64,000 bases of DNA from Prochlorococcus marinus subsp. marinus str. CCMP1375. GTDB taxonomy: Bacteria > Cyanobacteriota > Cyanobacteriia > PCC-6307 > Cyanobiaceae. The first letter of the stretch is position 1; every line of letters starts with the position of its first letter. Positions 46,749 through 58,521 of this stretch are shown piece by piece. The translations under genes were made by a program, and so were the position numbers. The notes under the pieces were generated by a model. It ran no database searches. It saw only the letters and a list, made by a program, of their open reading frames with translations, and had not been told where the DNA came from. The stretch covers positions 1,240,001 to 1,304,000 of the forward strand of contig NC_005042.1 of the NCBI RefSeq assembly GCF_000007925.1, written 5' to 3'.

Positions 46749-47870
46749 ATGGTGATGGCTATGGGAAACAATTCAAACTCGTCCATTAGATCAGAGAGCA
46801 TTCAACCAAGCCAGAATGCCCGCATTGAAGTAATTGGCGTAGGTGGTGGTGGCAGCAATGCTGTAAATCGAATGATTCTTAGTGATCTTCAAGGGGTCTC
46901 ATACAGAGTTCTCAATACTGATGCACAAGCTTTGTTGCAATCTTCGGCTGAGAATAGAGTTCAACTTGGTCAAACATTAACTCGAGGCCTAGGAGCTGGA
47001 GGGAACCCAAGTATTGGAGAGAAAGCTGCAGAAGAATCTAGAGCAGAGCTTCAACAAGCTTTAGAAGGTGCCGATTTGGTATTTATTGCCGCTGGCATGG
47101 GTGGAGGAACAGGCACTGGAGCAGCACCAGTAGTTGCAGAAGTAGCCAAACAAAGCGGAGCCCTTACTGTCGCAATAGTTACTAAACCATTTAGTTTTGA
47201 AGGTCGCCGCAGAATGCGTCAAGCAGATGAAGGTATCGCCAAGCTCACAGAAAGTGTTGACACTTTAATTGTCATCCCTAACGATCGCCTTAAAGATGCA
47301 ATTGCAGGAGCGCCCCTTCAAGAAGCATTTAAAAATGCAGATGATGTTTTACGAATGGGAGTGAAAGGCATAACCGACATAATCACTTTGCCTGGTCTTG
47401 TAAATGTGGACTTTGCGGACGTTCGCTCTGTAATGACTGAAGCTGGAACATCATTACTTGGAATAGGCATTGGATCTGGTCGTTCTAGAGCCGCCGAAGC
47501 CGCTCAAGCAGCAATAAACAGTCCTTTATTAGAAGCTGGTCGTATAGATGGAGCAAAAGGCTGCGTAGTAAATATTACAGGCGGGAAAGACATGACATTA
47601 GAAGACATGACCTCTGCTTCAGAGGTTATTTACGATGTTGTAGACCCAGAAGCAAATATTATTGTTGGCGCAGTTATTGATGAAGCTCTTGAAGGGGAAG
47701 TTCAAGTAACTGTAATTGCAACTGGTTTTGATGGGAATCAGCCTTACACCAAGCAAAAAGCAGGTGCTAAATTATCTCCTCAATCTCTATATCGACAAAC
47801 ACCAAACAAAGAGCCTGGAGCAAGTATCCCTGAATTCCTAAGACTTAGACAACTTAGGCGTGATCAGTAA
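46749..47870 (+). CDS. ftsZ: Cell division protein FtsZ
   Basis: This 373-residue tubulin-like GTPase forms the division ring. GTP-binding motifs are [13 protein letters not shown] and the tubulin signature [10 protein letters not shown] (118-127). The T7 loop [11 protein letters not shown] and the C-terminal tail [11 protein letters not shown], which binds partners such as ZipN and SepF, are present. The N-terminus has about 22 extra residues. The 152-base gap after ftsQ suggests a separate promoter. Confidence 0.98.
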   Translation: MVMAMGNNSNSSIRSESIQPSQNARIEVIGVGGGGSNAVNRMILSDLQGVSYRVLNTDAQALLQSSAENRVQLGQTLTRGLGAGGNPSIGEKAAEESRAELQQALEGADLVFIAAGMGGGTGTGAAPVVAEVAKQSGALTVAIVTKPFSFEGRRRMRQADEGIAKLTESVDTLIVIPNDRLKDAIAGAPLQEAFKNADDVLRMGVKGITDIITLPGLVNVDFADVRSVMTEAGTSLLGIGIGSGRSRAAEAAQAAINSPLLEAGRIDGAKGCVVNITGGKDMTLEDMTSASEVIYDVVDPEANIIVGAVIDEALEGEVQVTVIATGFDGNQPYTKQKAGAKLSPQSLYRQTPNKEPGASIPEFLRLRQLRRDQ

Positions 47871-47889
47871 AATCAAGGCTTTAATTTAG

Positions 47890-47990
47890 GTGACCCGGAA
47901 TCCACGCCAGATTCAAGCATCCCTTGTGGCTGCTACCTTCCGGTCCTGACCAGATTTAGGCGTCGAAGCCGCATGGGCCCGAGTCTCCTA
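47890..47990 (-). ncRNA. ffs: Signal recognition particle RNA (bacterial small type)
   Basis: On the minus strand, CTGGTCAGGACCGGAAGGTA followed by GCAGCCAC is the conserved SRP RNA apical hairpin (GGAA-type tetraloop and symmetric loop bound by Ffh). The flanks pair to extend the rod: GACTCGGG at the 5' side with the CCGGGTC segment at the 3' side. It lies between ftsZ and panB on the opposite strand. Exact ends are approximate. Confidence 0.92.
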
Positions 47991-48027
47991 AAGTTTAGCA
48001 ATCCAAATCTCTTAGCAAACAAGCTAA

Positions 48028-48798
48028 ATGCTTCCTAAGGAATTAGTTCGATTTAAAGAACTTGGAAATCAAATCACAATCCTCACTGCTTGGGACAGCC
48101 TTTCTTCGGCAATTGTTGAAGCTGCAGGAGCAGATGTTGTTCTTGTAGGGGACTCACTAGCAATGTTCATTCATGGGCATACCACAACATTGCCTGTAAC
48201 TCTTGAACAAATGCTCCATCACACTCAAGCTGTTGGGAGAGGTTTTTTAAGTCCAAAAAATAAGCAACCTCTAGTAGTTTGTGATCTTCCATTTCTGAGT
48301 TATCAATGTGGAGAAGATAAAGCCGTAGCGGCAGCTGGAACCTTACTGAAAAACTCTTGTGCTGCAGCTGTAAAAATCGAAGGAGCTGAACCTGAAGTCA
48401 TTTCAGTTATTGAAAGGCTTATTCGAATGGGCATACCTGTAATGGGGCACCTTGGCTTAACCCCACAATCAGTTAATAATCTTGGGTATCATCGACAAGC
48501 TGAAGACGCATTGGGGCAAGAAAAGTTAGTCACTCAGGCTCTAAAAATTGAACAGGTTGGCTGCTTTTCAGTAGTCTTAGAACATGTCCCTTCAAAAGTT
48601 GCCAGTAAAGTAACTCAAATGCTCAAAATCCCTGTAATAGGAATTGGTGCAGGAGAGGAATGTGATGGTCAAGTAAGAGTAACCGCAGATTTACTAGGCC
48701 TTACAGACAAACAGCCTCCATTTGCAAAACCCCTTATAGATGGAAGGTCCTTATTTATAGAATCACTTACAAGTTGGGTTGATCAATTGAGGAATTAA
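48028..48798 (+). CDS. panB: 3-methyl-2-oxobutanoate hydroxymethyltransferase PanB
   Basis: This 256-residue enzyme catalyses the first committed step of pantothenate synthesis: ketopantoate from alpha-ketoisovalerate and methylene-tetrahydrofolate. It has [40 protein letters not shown] and [12 protein letters not shown]. The end overlaps the convergent hemW end by 32 bases. Its substrate comes from the valine pathway, to which ilvC at 52.7 kb belongs. Confidence 0.97.
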   Translation: MLPKELVRFKELGNQITILTAWDSLSSAIVEAAGADVVLVGDSLAMFIHGHTTTLPVTLEQMLHHTQAVGRGFLSPKNKQPLVVCDLPFLSYQCGEDKAVAAAGTLLKNSCAAAVKIEGAEPEVISVIERLIRMGIPVMGHLGLTPQSVNNLGYHRQAEDALGQEKLVTQALKIEQVGCFSVVLEHVPSKVASKVTQMLKIPVIGIGAGEECDGQVRVTADLLGLTDKQPPFAKPLIDGRSLFIESLTSWVDQLRN

Positions 48799-50017
48799 GT
48801 AAAGACTCATACCACAACAACATATCAACAAGAATCTGATTACTAAGATCCATTCCATGAGGATCAGTTAAATAAAATCTATATCCTCTTTGTTTAATTA
48901 ATCCCTCCTTAAGAGAGTTTGCCCAATAATTTTTTAAATTATTCAAATTAATCTCAAGCTGACTCTCATCCCAATTAAAACTACTAACAAGTTCTTTGAA
49001 ATCTATTCCCTCTCTTCTACGGAGTCCAAAGATTAAAAGCTCATCTAGAGGAATTAATTGGCCTTCATTATTTAAAGTCAAAGATTTATCCAATCCATCA
49101 TTCTCTTGAACCTCTAACCATTTTTTATATTTTTCTCGAGTCCTAGGCCTAGAGGACCTCACTCCCCATGGACAACTGGTAGCACCTTGTCCAAAACCCC
49201 ACCATCCAGAGCCACTCCAATAAACACGATTATGGCGAGAAGCGTGCCCAGGTAGTGCATAATTAGAAATTTCATATCGAGAAAAACCTGCTTGTTTTAA
49301 TTTGTCACTAGTCATCTTTGACATATCAGATGCATCATCTTCATTAGGCAAAGACAATTCCCCCCTATTTTGTCTCCATTCAAAAACAGTACCTTTCTCA
49401 ATGGAAAGATCATATATCGACATATGTGGAGGTGAAATATCTAAAGCCTTCAAAAGTTGCTTTTCCCAAGAACATAAATCCTGTCCAGGTAGATTTTGAA
49501 TTAAATCAAGACTCCAACTAAATAGTTTTCTTTCGTTAAAGGCTTGATTAATCCAACCACAAGCATCTAGCAAATCATTGGCAGTATGACGTCTTCCTAA
49601 TTGAGCAAGAACTTTGTCATCAAAACTTTGTGCTCCTAAGCTTAATCGATTTACTCCTGCATCTAAAAAGCCTTCCAATGAAAAAGTATCAAAACTTGCA
49701 GGATCTACTTCAAAAGAAATCTCAGCACCATTTTGAAACCCAAAATGTAATCGCAAATGATCTAATAAATTTGCTACTTGGTCAGCACTTAAAATAGAAG
49801 GTGTTCCTCCACCTATATAAACAGTTGATAATGAGGCAACTTTAGGAGCTAAAGAAATCTCCCTATGTAAAAGATTCAAATATGATTTGACAGAAGAGCT
49901 ACCTGGTCCATTCTCAGTTCCAGCTCTATCTCCCAAAGGGACAACTGGGAAATCACAATAGAAGCAGCGTCTATGACAAAAAGGTATATGTAAATAAGCA
50001 CTTCTAGGATAATTCAC
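48767..50017 (-). CDS. hemW: HemW-like radical SAM heme chaperone (coproporphyrinogen oxidase-like)
   Basis: This 416-residue protein has radical-SAM cysteines in [10 protein letters not shown] (14, 18, 21), the GGGTPS motif, and the HemW C-terminal domain ([12 protein letters not shown]). It lacks the fourth Cys pattern (CxxxCxxCxC) of true HemN, having Phe after CD, so heme chaperone HemW is the better name. The start is GTG at 50017. Its last 32 bases overlap the panB end in the opposite direction. Confidence 0.9.
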   Translation of the reverse strand: MNYPRSAYLHIPFCHRRCFYCDFPVVPLGDRAGTENGPGSSSVKSYLNLLHREISLAPKVASLSTVYIGGGTPSILSADQVANLLDHLRLHFGFQNGAEISFEVDPASFDTFSLEGFLDAGVNRLSLGAQSFDDKVLAQLGRRHTANDLLDACGWINQAFNERKLFSWSLDLIQNLPGQDLCSWEKQLLKALDISPPHMSIYDLSIEKGTVFEWRQNRGELSLPNEDDASDMSKMTSDKLKQAGFSRYEISNYALPGHASRHNRVYWSGSGWWGFGQGATSCPWGVRSSRPRTREKYKKWLEVQENDGLDKSLTLNNEGQLIPLDELLIFGLRRREGIDFKELVSSFNWDESQLEINLNNLKNYWANSLKEGLIKQRGYRFYLTDPHGMDLSNQILVDMLLWYESLLNSSIDQPNL

Positions 50018-50125
50018 AGGTTGACTTATAAATCAATACACAAAGCTATGCATATTCCTTTAAACCAATAGATTACATAAGAACAATGCTACATAAATCA
50101 AAAAAGAGGTCCCAAACTTAATGCC

Positions 50126-51235
50126 ATGGTGGAGATACTCGTACTGATTTTATTTTTTATTACTGGTGTAGCTAGTGGTTGGCTTGGCTTTGACGCGTTT
50201 TCTCCACTAATTTTAAAAAAGTTCTCGACTTTAAGTGAAGCAAAAGAAGTTTCATCTGCAGCCAGTGGCCTTTTGGCCTTGCTAATAGGAATTATTTTTC
50301 AACAACTCAGGAAACAGTTCACTCGGCAAAATAAAACTACCCCTACAGATCTTTTAGTAAGTAGAGCTATAGGTTTAATACTTGGATTAATTATAGCTAA
50401 TTTACTTCTTGCTCCAATTCTTCTACTACCTTTACCTAAAGAGATATTTCTTGCAAAGCCCATTGCAGCAGTATTTAGCAATGTTTTTTTTGGATTACTT
50501 GGTTATAATCTCGCGGAAATTCATGGCAGAACATTCCTTCGTCTTTTAAATCCAAATAGTGCTGAAGCTCTATTGGTAGCCGAAGGCATACTTACACCAG
50601 CAAGTGCCAAGATAATTGATACTAGTGTAATTATAGACGGGAGAATCAAGTCTCTCATTGACTTTGGGCTAATTGAAGGAAAAATCATAGTTGCACAACC
50701 TGTTATAGAAGAACTGCAAAAATTAGCCGATTCTAGTAATAATGAGAAAAGGTCTAAAGGAAGAAGAGGTCTAAAGATATTAAGAGATTTAAGAGAAAGT
50801 TTTGGCAAAAGACTTGTAATAAACAGCACAAAGTATGAAGGGACTGGTGTCGATGAAAAGCTTTTAAAACTAACTCAAGATACAGATGGAATTCTTATTA
50901 CTGCTGACTATAATCTTTCACAAGTAGCTCAAGTAAAAGAGCTAAATGTTTTAAATCTCAGTGAGCTAGTAATAGCACTTAGGCCAGAAGTTCAACCAGG
51001 TGAAAGATTATTATTAAAAATAGTTCGCGAAGGTAAAGAAGAAAGTCAAGGTGTTGGGTATTTAGATGATGGAACAATGGTTGTAGTTGAGCGAGCAAAA
51101 GATTTGCTAGGGCAACGATTGCATGTAATTGTCACAGGTGCAATCCAGACTCCAACAGGAAGAATGGTATTCGGCAAACTTGAGAAAAATCCTCCTACCA
51201 ACAAATCTGACAAAACACGAGCATCTTCTGGCTAG
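50126..51235 (+). CDS. PIN-TRAM domain membrane protein (YacL-like)
   Basis: This 369-residue protein has four hydrophobic segments in the first 140 residues, then a PIN nuclease domain (about 158-285; KIIDTSVIIDGRI, ITADYNLSQVA) and a TRAM RNA-binding domain (about 295-355; VGYLDDGTMVVVERA). This matches the YacL family, membrane-bound proteins with probable RNase activity and unknown target. The PIN acidic residues are retained. It precedes clpR by 38 bases. Confidence 0.9.
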   Translation: MVEILVLILFFITGVASGWLGFDAFSPLILKKFSTLSEAKEVSSAASGLLALLIGIIFQQLRKQFTRQNKTTPTDLLVSRAIGLILGLIIANLLLAPILLLPLPKEIFLAKPIAAVFSNVFFGLLGYNLAEIHGRTFLRLLNPNSAEALLVAEGILTPASAKIIDTSVIIDGRIKSLIDFGLIEGKIIVAQPVIEELQKLADSSNNEKRSKGRRGLKILRDLRESFGKRLVINSTKYEGTGVDEKLLKLTQDTDGILITADYNLSQVAQVKELNVLNLSELVIALRPEVQPGERLLLKIVREGKEESQGVGYLDDGTMVVVERAKDLLGQRLHVIVTGAIQTPTGRMVFGKLEKNPPTNKSDKTRASSG

Positions 51236-51273
51236 ATGTGGCTAGGCTCGAAACCTGAACAAATTTAAACCAT

Positions 51274-51939
51274 ATGACGGCATCTGCTCCTTACTACGGC
51301 GATTCAGCCGTAATGCGAACTCCCCCCCCAGACTTGCCATCCCTTTTGCTAAAGGAACGCATTGTTTATCTAGGACTTCCTTTGTTTTCTGATGATGATG
51401 CGAAAAGACAGCTTGGGATGGATGTAACTGAACTAATTATTGCTCAATTATTATTTTTAGAATTTGATAACCCTGAAAAGCCTATTTATTTCTATATCAA
51501 TTCAACAGGAACAAGTTGGCACACAGGAGATGCAATTGGATTTGAGACAGAAGCCTTTGCTATTTGCGACACTATTAGTTACATAAAACCACCCATTCAT
51601 ACAATCTGCATCGGCCAAGCTATGGGAACAGCCGCAGTCATTCTCTCTGGTGGATCAAAAGGACATCGTGCAGCCTTACCTCACGCATCAATTGTTCTTC
51701 ACCAGCCAAGAAGTGGTGCAAGTGGTCAAGCAACTGATATACAAATTCGCGCAAAGGAGGTTATTCATAATAAACAAGCAATGCTTGAAATACTTTCAAA
51801 AAATACTGGTAAAAGTGTAAGCCAATTATCAAAGGATTCTGACAGAATGAGTTATTTGAACCCACATGAAGCAGTTGAATATGGCCTAATAGATAGGGTC
51901 TTAACTAGTAGGAAAGATTTGCCCAAAAATATTAACTAA
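51274..51939 (+). CDS. clpR: ClpR, ClpP-like subunit without catalytic serine
   Basis: This 221-residue ClpP-fold protein has the region around the nucleophile reading CIGQAMGTAAVILSGG instead of the [11 protein letters not shown] seen in the next gene, so the active-site Ser is absent. The His-containing block (LPHASIVLHQPRSG) remains. It is therefore the ClpR subunit that forms a mixed barrel with ClpP3 in cyanobacteria and works with ClpC. The adjoining clpP gene is its expected partner, 42 bases away. Confidence 0.93.
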   Translation: MTASAPYYGDSAVMRTPPPDLPSLLLKERIVYLGLPLFSDDDAKRQLGMDVTELIIAQLLFLEFDNPEKPIYFYINSTGTSWHTGDAIGFETEAFAICDTISYIKPPIHTICIGQAMGTAAVILSGGSKGHRAALPHASIVLHQPRSGASGQATDIQIRAKEVIHNKQAMLEILSKNTGKSVSQLSKDSDRMSYLNPHEAVEYGLIDRVLTSRKDLPKNIN

Positions 51940-51981
51940 CTTTCATTACTAAAACATTAATCTCTTATCTAATTTTTCATC

Positions 51982-52584
51982 ATGCCTATTGGTACACCAA
52001 GCGTTCCTTACAGACTCCCAGGAAGTCAATTTGAACGCTGGGTAGATATATACACAAGACTAGGTGCAGAAAGGATTCTATTCCTTGGACAAGAGGTGAC
52101 TGATGGGGTGGCAAATAGCTTGGTCGCTCAAATGCTTTATTTGGACTCTGAAGATAGTACAAAACCTATCTATTTATATATCAATAGCCCAGGGGGGTCA
52201 GTTACTGCAGGGCTTGCCATATATGACACTATGAAATACGTAAAAAGTGATGTTGTAACTATTTGTGTTGGTCTTGCCGCCTCAATGGGGGCATTCCTTC
52301 TATCAGCAGGAACCAAAAACAAACGTCTAGCCTTGCCACATAGCCGTATCATGATTCATCAACCTCTGGGAGGAACATCCCAAAGACAAGCAAGTGATAT
52401 TGAAATCGAAGCAAAAGAGATTCTACGAATTAAGGACATGCTCAATCGTTCAATGGCTGAGATGACAGGACAGCCTTTTGAAAAAATTGAAAAAGATACT
52501 GACAGAGATTATTTTCTTAGTGCAAAAGAAGCTAAAGACTATGGTCTTATTGACAAAGTCATTTCCCATCCAAATGAGGCTTGA
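51982..52584 (+). CDS. clpP: ATP-dependent Clp protease proteolytic subunit (ClpP3-like)
   Basis: This 200-residue serine peptidase subunit has the nucleophile motif [14 protein letters not shown], catalytic His in [14 protein letters not shown], and the Asp region [18 protein letters not shown]. The clpR-clpP arrangement is that of the clpR-clpP3 operon described in Synechococcus, so ClpP3 is the likely paralogue. The 160 bases after it contain the probable ilvC promoter. Confidence 0.95.
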
Positions 52585-52692
52585 TTTTTAAAAAATTAAA
52601 TTTTTCACCCAAGTTACTTAATTTGTTTTCATTCGGTTCAACACAAACCCTACCTAATTTTAAAAAAGTCTTTATCCCATAGCTTTCTTATT

Positions 52693-54754
<2,062 letters not shown>

Positions 54755-54761
54755 ATATAAA

Positions 54762-55499
54762 TCAATAAGCTCCTCTATCTCGTGGGAAAAGAAGTACTCC
54801 AAAAGTTCTTAAAAATATTCTCAGATCCATAATAAAACTTCTTTTCCTCACGTAAAAGAGGTCAAGCATAACTCTTCTTCTATACGTTAAATTATTACGT
54901 CCACTAACTTGCCATAGACCTGTTATTCCAGGTCTTACAGAGGCAACTTCTTTCATATATGGACCATAACGTTGTACTTCTTGCAGCACTATTGGTCTAG
55001 GTCCTACAATGCTCATATGTCCTTGAAGGACATTGAAAAATTGTGGGAGCTCATCTAAACTTGAAACTCTTAAGAAGCGACCTATTGGAGTAATCCTAGG
55101 ATCATCGCGAAGCTTAAAATCCTTCTCAAACTCAGCTTTAAGAGAAGGTTCTCTTGCTAAAAGATTTTCCAACAAACTATCTGCTTCTGGATGCATTGTG
55201 CGAAACTTAATACAACCAAAAAACATATAATTACGGCCCAACCTTTCTTGAAGATAAAAAACAGGTCCTGGCGAACTTAATTTAACTAATAAACCTATTA
55301 AAATAAAAAAAGGTGCTCCAACTAAAATTACTAGTAAAGAAAAAACTATATCACCAGTCCTCTTTATAGTTCTGTCATAGCGACACTGTCTTTCCAGCAA
55401 TTCTTGTGTAGAAAGATCATCTGGAGAAAGTGAGGACTTAAGAAAAGAGTGCTCAAAGAAATCTGAGTTGTTATTTTTGTCCAGCGGAGTTCTTTTCAT
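54762..55499 (-). CDS. Undecaprenyl-phosphate sugar phosphotransferase (WcaJ/PglC type)
   Basis: This 245-residue short-form bacterial sugar transferase has one hydrophobic segment (about 50-72, VFSLLVILVGAPFFILIGLL) and the family core: RMHPEAD, RITPIGRFLRVSSLDELPQF, MSIVGPRPI and RPGITGLWQVSGRN. It transfers a sugar phosphate to the lipid carrier to start a polysaccharide or O-antigen chain. It pairs with the glycosyltransferase upstream, which it follows by 50 bases, and converges on cobD. Confidence 0.92.
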   Translation of the reverse strand: MKRTPLDKNNNSDFFEHSFLKSSLSPDDLSTQELLERQCRYDRTIKRTGDIVFSLLVILVGAPFFILIGLLVKLSSPGPVFYLQERLGRNYMFFGCIKFRTMHPEADSLLENLLAREPSLKAEFEKDFKLRDDPRITPIGRFLRVSSLDELPQFFNVLQGHMSIVGPRPIVLQEVQRYGPYMKEVASVRPGITGLWQVSGRNNLTYRRRVMLDLFYVRKRSFIMDLRIFLRTFGVLLFPRDRGAY

Positions 55500-55549
55500 A
55501 AAAGAATTTTACTCATGAAAACTCATTGAAAATGAATCCTCATCAAAAA

Positions 55550-56761
55550 TCATGATTTTTTGAATTCAAAAGGATCACTTGATGAAATAGTGCATTTGTT
55601 TAAATGAGCATGCCAAGCTTTATTTAGGACAACCTCAAATTTCTTTGAGAATTCATCATGGCTAAATTTTTGCGCCCATTCGTTAATTGCTTCAGAACTC
55701 ATTTGTTCCCATAATTTCTTTTCTTCAAACCAATTAATAGCTTCTATTAAAGATTGCACTTTTTGATGCTGGAAAAGTATACCTGTTGAAGATTGAATTC
55801 CTCTGGAAGCACATCTAACTGTATCCAACAAGCCTCCTTTGCCTAAAGCAATTACTGGCGCACCTGACGCCATTGCTTCCACTGGAGCTATACCAAAGTC
55901 CTCAACCCCTGCATATACATAAGCACGACATTTTTGCATCAAGTCTTCAACAATTTGTTTATTTTGATAACCCATAATTTTAACATTTGGACCTGCTATA
56001 CGTTTTAAGAAAGATCTTTCAGGGCCATCACCAACTATCAGCAAAGGAAGTCCTAAAGAGTTAAATGCACGAACCACCAAATCAACTTTCTTATTGGGAA
56101 CTAAACGGCAAAGGCAAAGATAATAATCATCTCTATCTTGAGTAAAAGTAAATCGATCTACATCTACAGGTGGATGAACAACTATAGATTCACGGCCCCA
56201 ATACTTCAAAATTCTTCTAGCAGTAAAACGAGAGTTAGCCAACAAGCAATCCACTCTTGCACTACTTAATTGATCCCATTGTCTTAATTTATGTAATTGC
56301 CAACGAATAACTGGTCCACAGCCAATTCTTCGCAAAAAAGATCTTTGCAAATAGACCTCCATTTGATCCCATGCATATCTAACAGGAGTATGGATGTAGC
56401 TGAGATGCAACTGATCCGGAGAAGTAAGAACACCCTTAGCGACAAGATGACTACTACTAATAACTAATGGATATTCTTTTAGATCTATTTGTTCAATTGC
56501 ATAAGGTAGAAGGGGTAAATAACTCTGAACATGACTAATACCAAACGGCAAGCCTTGGATACAGCTAGTATTTACAGAACGTCCAGACAACCAACTCTCA
56601 GATCTAATACTTTCAGCATCAATAAGAGCACATAGGCTTGCAGAACTTCCTAAAGACGAGATTATTTCATCTACTGCACGGACCACTTGCTCAGAACCGC
56701 CAGAAGAACGAGGAGAAAACCACTCATGAACAAGAGCTATATCTTTAGGGAAATCATGCAT
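55550..56761 (-). CDS. Glycosyltransferase, family 4 type
   Basis: This 403-residue GT-B enzyme has an N-terminal acceptor half (HEWFSPRSSGGSEQVVRAVD) and a donor half with RLVPNKKVDLVVRAF, LLIVGDGPERSFL and EDFGIAPVEAMASGAPVIA. Acceptor and sugar are unknown; together with the sugar transferase it suggests a surface polysaccharide. The Gly-Gly loop of the N-terminal half fits GT4 enzymes. Confidence 0.92.
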   Translation of the reverse strand: MHDFPKDIALVHEWFSPRSSGGSEQVVRAVDEIISSLGSSASLCALIDAESIRSESWLSGRSVNTSCIQGLPFGISHVQSYLPLLPYAIEQIDLKEYPLVISSSHLVAKGVLTSPDQLHLSYIHTPVRYAWDQMEVYLQRSFLRRIGCGPVIRWQLHKLRQWDQLSSARVDCLLANSRFTARRILKYWGRESIVVHPPVDVDRFTFTQDRDDYYLCLCRLVPNKKVDLVVRAFNSLGLPLLIVGDGPERSFLKRIAGPNVKIMGYQNKQIVEDLMQKCRAYVYAGVEDFGIAPVEAMASGAPVIALGKGGLLDTVRCASRGIQSSTGILFQHQKVQSLIEAINWFEEKKLWEQMSSEAINEWAQKFSHDEFSKKFEVVLNKAWHAHLNKCTISSSDPFEFKKS

Positions 56762-56803
56762 AAAAGTAGAGAAATAACAAAAAAAATGTAATGGGGATTT
56801 TCC

Positions 56804-57271
56804 TCAGGCAAAAGGCACAATATTAATAAAGCTATTTCTTAGAGCGAAAAAGAATAACAGTCCAAAAAAAGATGATAAGGATATAAGATATCTAACATAG
56901 CCTTTAGCTCTGGGCAACCTAAGGTAGGAAGCCACCATAACAAGTAGAGCTATGATTCCAATGATTAACATAGAAATCTCTGAGGTATTATTTAGATTTA
57001 AAGTTATACTATAATCATAATTAAGTAATCTCAAAGGCTTAATTTGCAACTCAGAAGAAATATGTTTATAAAACAAAATCGAGACATATACTGTAGAGAA
57101 TAAAATACTATTTATTAATATGAAGGAGACAGGTTTTGTAAGCCTATTGATTGTTCTGTTAAAGCTAACAAGTAAAAGCCCAATAAAAAAGGAAGCCAGG
57201 AGTGGAATTAGTGGTATTAGAATAGCAGAGTCAATGAGATTTGGCATTAGCATCAATTTCTTTTCACCCAT
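56804..57271 (-). CDS. Short membrane protein resembling the N-terminus of NDH-1 subunit NdhF
   Basis: This 155-residue protein has about five hydrophobic segments. The first half (IPLIPLLASFFIGLLLVSFN, NRLTKPVSF, ILFYKHI) resembles the N-terminal end of the antiporter-like NDH-1 subunits (NdhF/NuoL), but the whole proton-pumping body is missing. The end is a normal stop, not a window edge. It could be a decayed paralogue, a small accessory NDH subunit or chance similarity among membrane helices. Start codons at 57271, 57253 and 57247 are all possible. Confidence 0.6.
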   Translation of the reverse strand: MGEKKLMLMPNLIDSAILIPLIPLLASFFIGLLLVSFNRTINRLTKPVSFILINSILFSTVYVSILFYKHISSELQIKPLRLLNYDYSITLNLNNTSEISMLIIGIIALLVMVASYLRLPRAKGYVRYLISLSSFFGLLFFFALRNSFINIVPFA

Positions 57272-57538
57272 GACATTAACTCGTCTATGAGTTATCTAAT
57301 AGGGATTAAAAATAAAATAAAACAATTCGCTCTTATAAAATAGCTTGATTTAACAATTAAAGTTTAAAATTTGATTAGGCAATAGTAATTACAACCATTC
57401 TGGGATAATTTCATTAAAATAGAAGGTTCATTATCTTCTTGAATAATATTTTAGAAACAAATCAAGCTTAAGTTAGCTAAGTTAAAGGTTGGACTTAGAA
57501 CTAATAGAGTAATAAAATGAGAAAAACTCTATAGCGCA

Positions 57539-57703
57539 ATGCATATATACTACATATTTCTAATCCTTATCGTTCTCTTAATTTCTATAGCAAGTTTCAG
57601 ATTATATGTAGTTGAAAGGTTCCATCACCTTTCTTTGAATAAAAGAAAAATCAAGAAAAGAAGAAAAAAACTACTGAAAAACAAAAAAACAAATAAAATT
57701 TAG
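57539..57703 (+). CDS. 54-residue membrane protein with a strongly basic tail
   Basis: ATG-started frame: MHIYYIFLILIVLLISIASF forms one membrane helix, then RLYVVERFHHLSLN leads into a Lys/Arg-rich tail (KRKIKKRRKKLLKNKK). This is a simple anchor-plus-basic-tail design that could bind nucleic acid, ribosomes or lipid. It lies in an otherwise gene-free 450-base AT-rich spacer (57272-57721) just before the hli gene. AT-rich sequence can produce such Lys/Ile-rich frames by chance, hence the moderate confidence. Confidence 0.5.
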   Translation: MHIYYIFLILIVLLISIASFRLYVVERFHHLSLNKRKIKKRRKKLLKNKKTNKI

Positions 57704-57721
57704 ACAGATTATTGAATTTTA

Positions 57722-57988
57722 ATGCGCATGGAAGATAATCTAAATCAAAAGAATGAAGAAGATCGCTTCGATGAGAATCTTATAGGTTCTCGCAAAGAAA
57801 TTACAGGCACTTCAGACGCTAAATGGGTAGATAATAACGACAATGAGGTTACTCAAGTTTTTGGGTTTAATGAAAATGCAGAACTTGTAAACTCTAGAGC
57901 TGCAATGATTGGGTTTATAATGCTGATATTAACTGAATTGATTTTCAATGGAAAGCCAGTTACTCTTTCAATTTTCGGCATAAACTAA
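57722..57988 (+). CDS. hli: High-light-inducible (Hli/Scp) protein
   Basis: This 88-residue protein has an acidic N-terminal part of about 45 residues and one membrane helix with the chlorophyll-binding-type motif ENAELVNSRAAMIGFIMLIL, where Glu and Arg plus Asn are the conserved pigment and salt-bridge positions. Hli proteins protect photosystems under high light and nutrient stress. A second ATG follows two codons after the first. The N-terminal extension is long compared with the shortest Hli proteins. Confidence 0.92.
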   Translation: MRMEDNLNQKNEEDRFDENLIGSRKEITGTSDAKWVDNNDNEVTQVFGFNENAELVNSRAAMIGFIMLILTELIFNGKPVTLSIFGIN

Positions 57989-58051
57989 TGATAACTCCAT
58001 GCTTCTTCTGAAGCGAAGTGCTATATCATTAATTATTATTATCTGAGAAAA

Positions 58052-58255
58052 ATGAGCAAAAAAGACTGGTTAAGCATTTTATATGTTTCTTTTGCTGTAA
58101 TTATTTGGGGCACAATAGGATCTCTAATTGATTACCCTCTATTACAAAATAATGTGTATTTAGCTGGATCACTAGGCCAGTACTCCACTTTCATAATTTC
58201 AGGCATATTAACTTCAGTTGCTGCAATAATCTTATTTAAAAGAACTTTCAAGTAA
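58052..58255 (+). CDS. Two-helix small membrane protein, 67 residues
   Basis: MSKKDWLSILYVSFAVIIWG starts the first helix, and the second (about 43-62) is followed by FKRTFK. GTIGSLIDYPLL between them is probably conserved. It follows hli by 63 bases on the same strand and may share its regulation. I do not recognise the family. Confidence 0.65.
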   Translation: MSKKDWLSILYVSFAVIIWGTIGSLIDYPLLQNNVYLAGSLGQYSTFIISGILTSVAAIILFKRTFK

Positions 58256-58275
58256 GTTTTTCCTCACTAATATTT

Positions 58276-58521
58276 TTAATATCTATACCTTTTCATTACA
58301 TCTGCTGGTTGATTTGATTTAGCAGAGTCAAAAAGGATCCATTGCCTAGTTTCCGTATCATGATCACACCCTGCTTCAGAGGAATTAAGCGCACTCAACT
58401 CAAAATGACATGCTTGATCTGCCTCAAAAGCTGATCTGTATTTGCTTTTCAAAGATAAGCTGACTAAAAGGAACGTGAACAAAATCAATAATGAAACAAC
58501 AATGCCAATAACTATCTTCAT
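58276..58521 (-). CDS. Membrane-anchored small protein, 81 residues
   Basis: One N-terminal hydrophobic segment (about 3-24, GIVVSLLILFTFLLV) is followed by a soluble part of about 55 residues with two cysteines (QACHFELSAL and SEAGCDHDTETRQ) that could form a disulfide if exported. It converges on the 67-residue membrane gene with 20 bases between the stops. Function is unknown. Confidence 0.6.
   Translation of the reverse strand: MKIVIGIVVSLLILFTFLLVSLSLKSKYRSAFEADQACHFELSALNSSEAGCDHDTETRQWILFDSAKSNQPADVMKRYRY

Noticed and set aside
48767-48798. 32-base convergent overlap of panB and hemW as a sign of frameshift
   Set aside because: Both C-termini look complete and such tail-to-tail overlaps occur in compact genomes.
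58001-58014. Hairpin GCTTC-TTCT-GAAGC after hli
   Set aside because: The stem is short and no T-run follows, so I do not call it a terminator.
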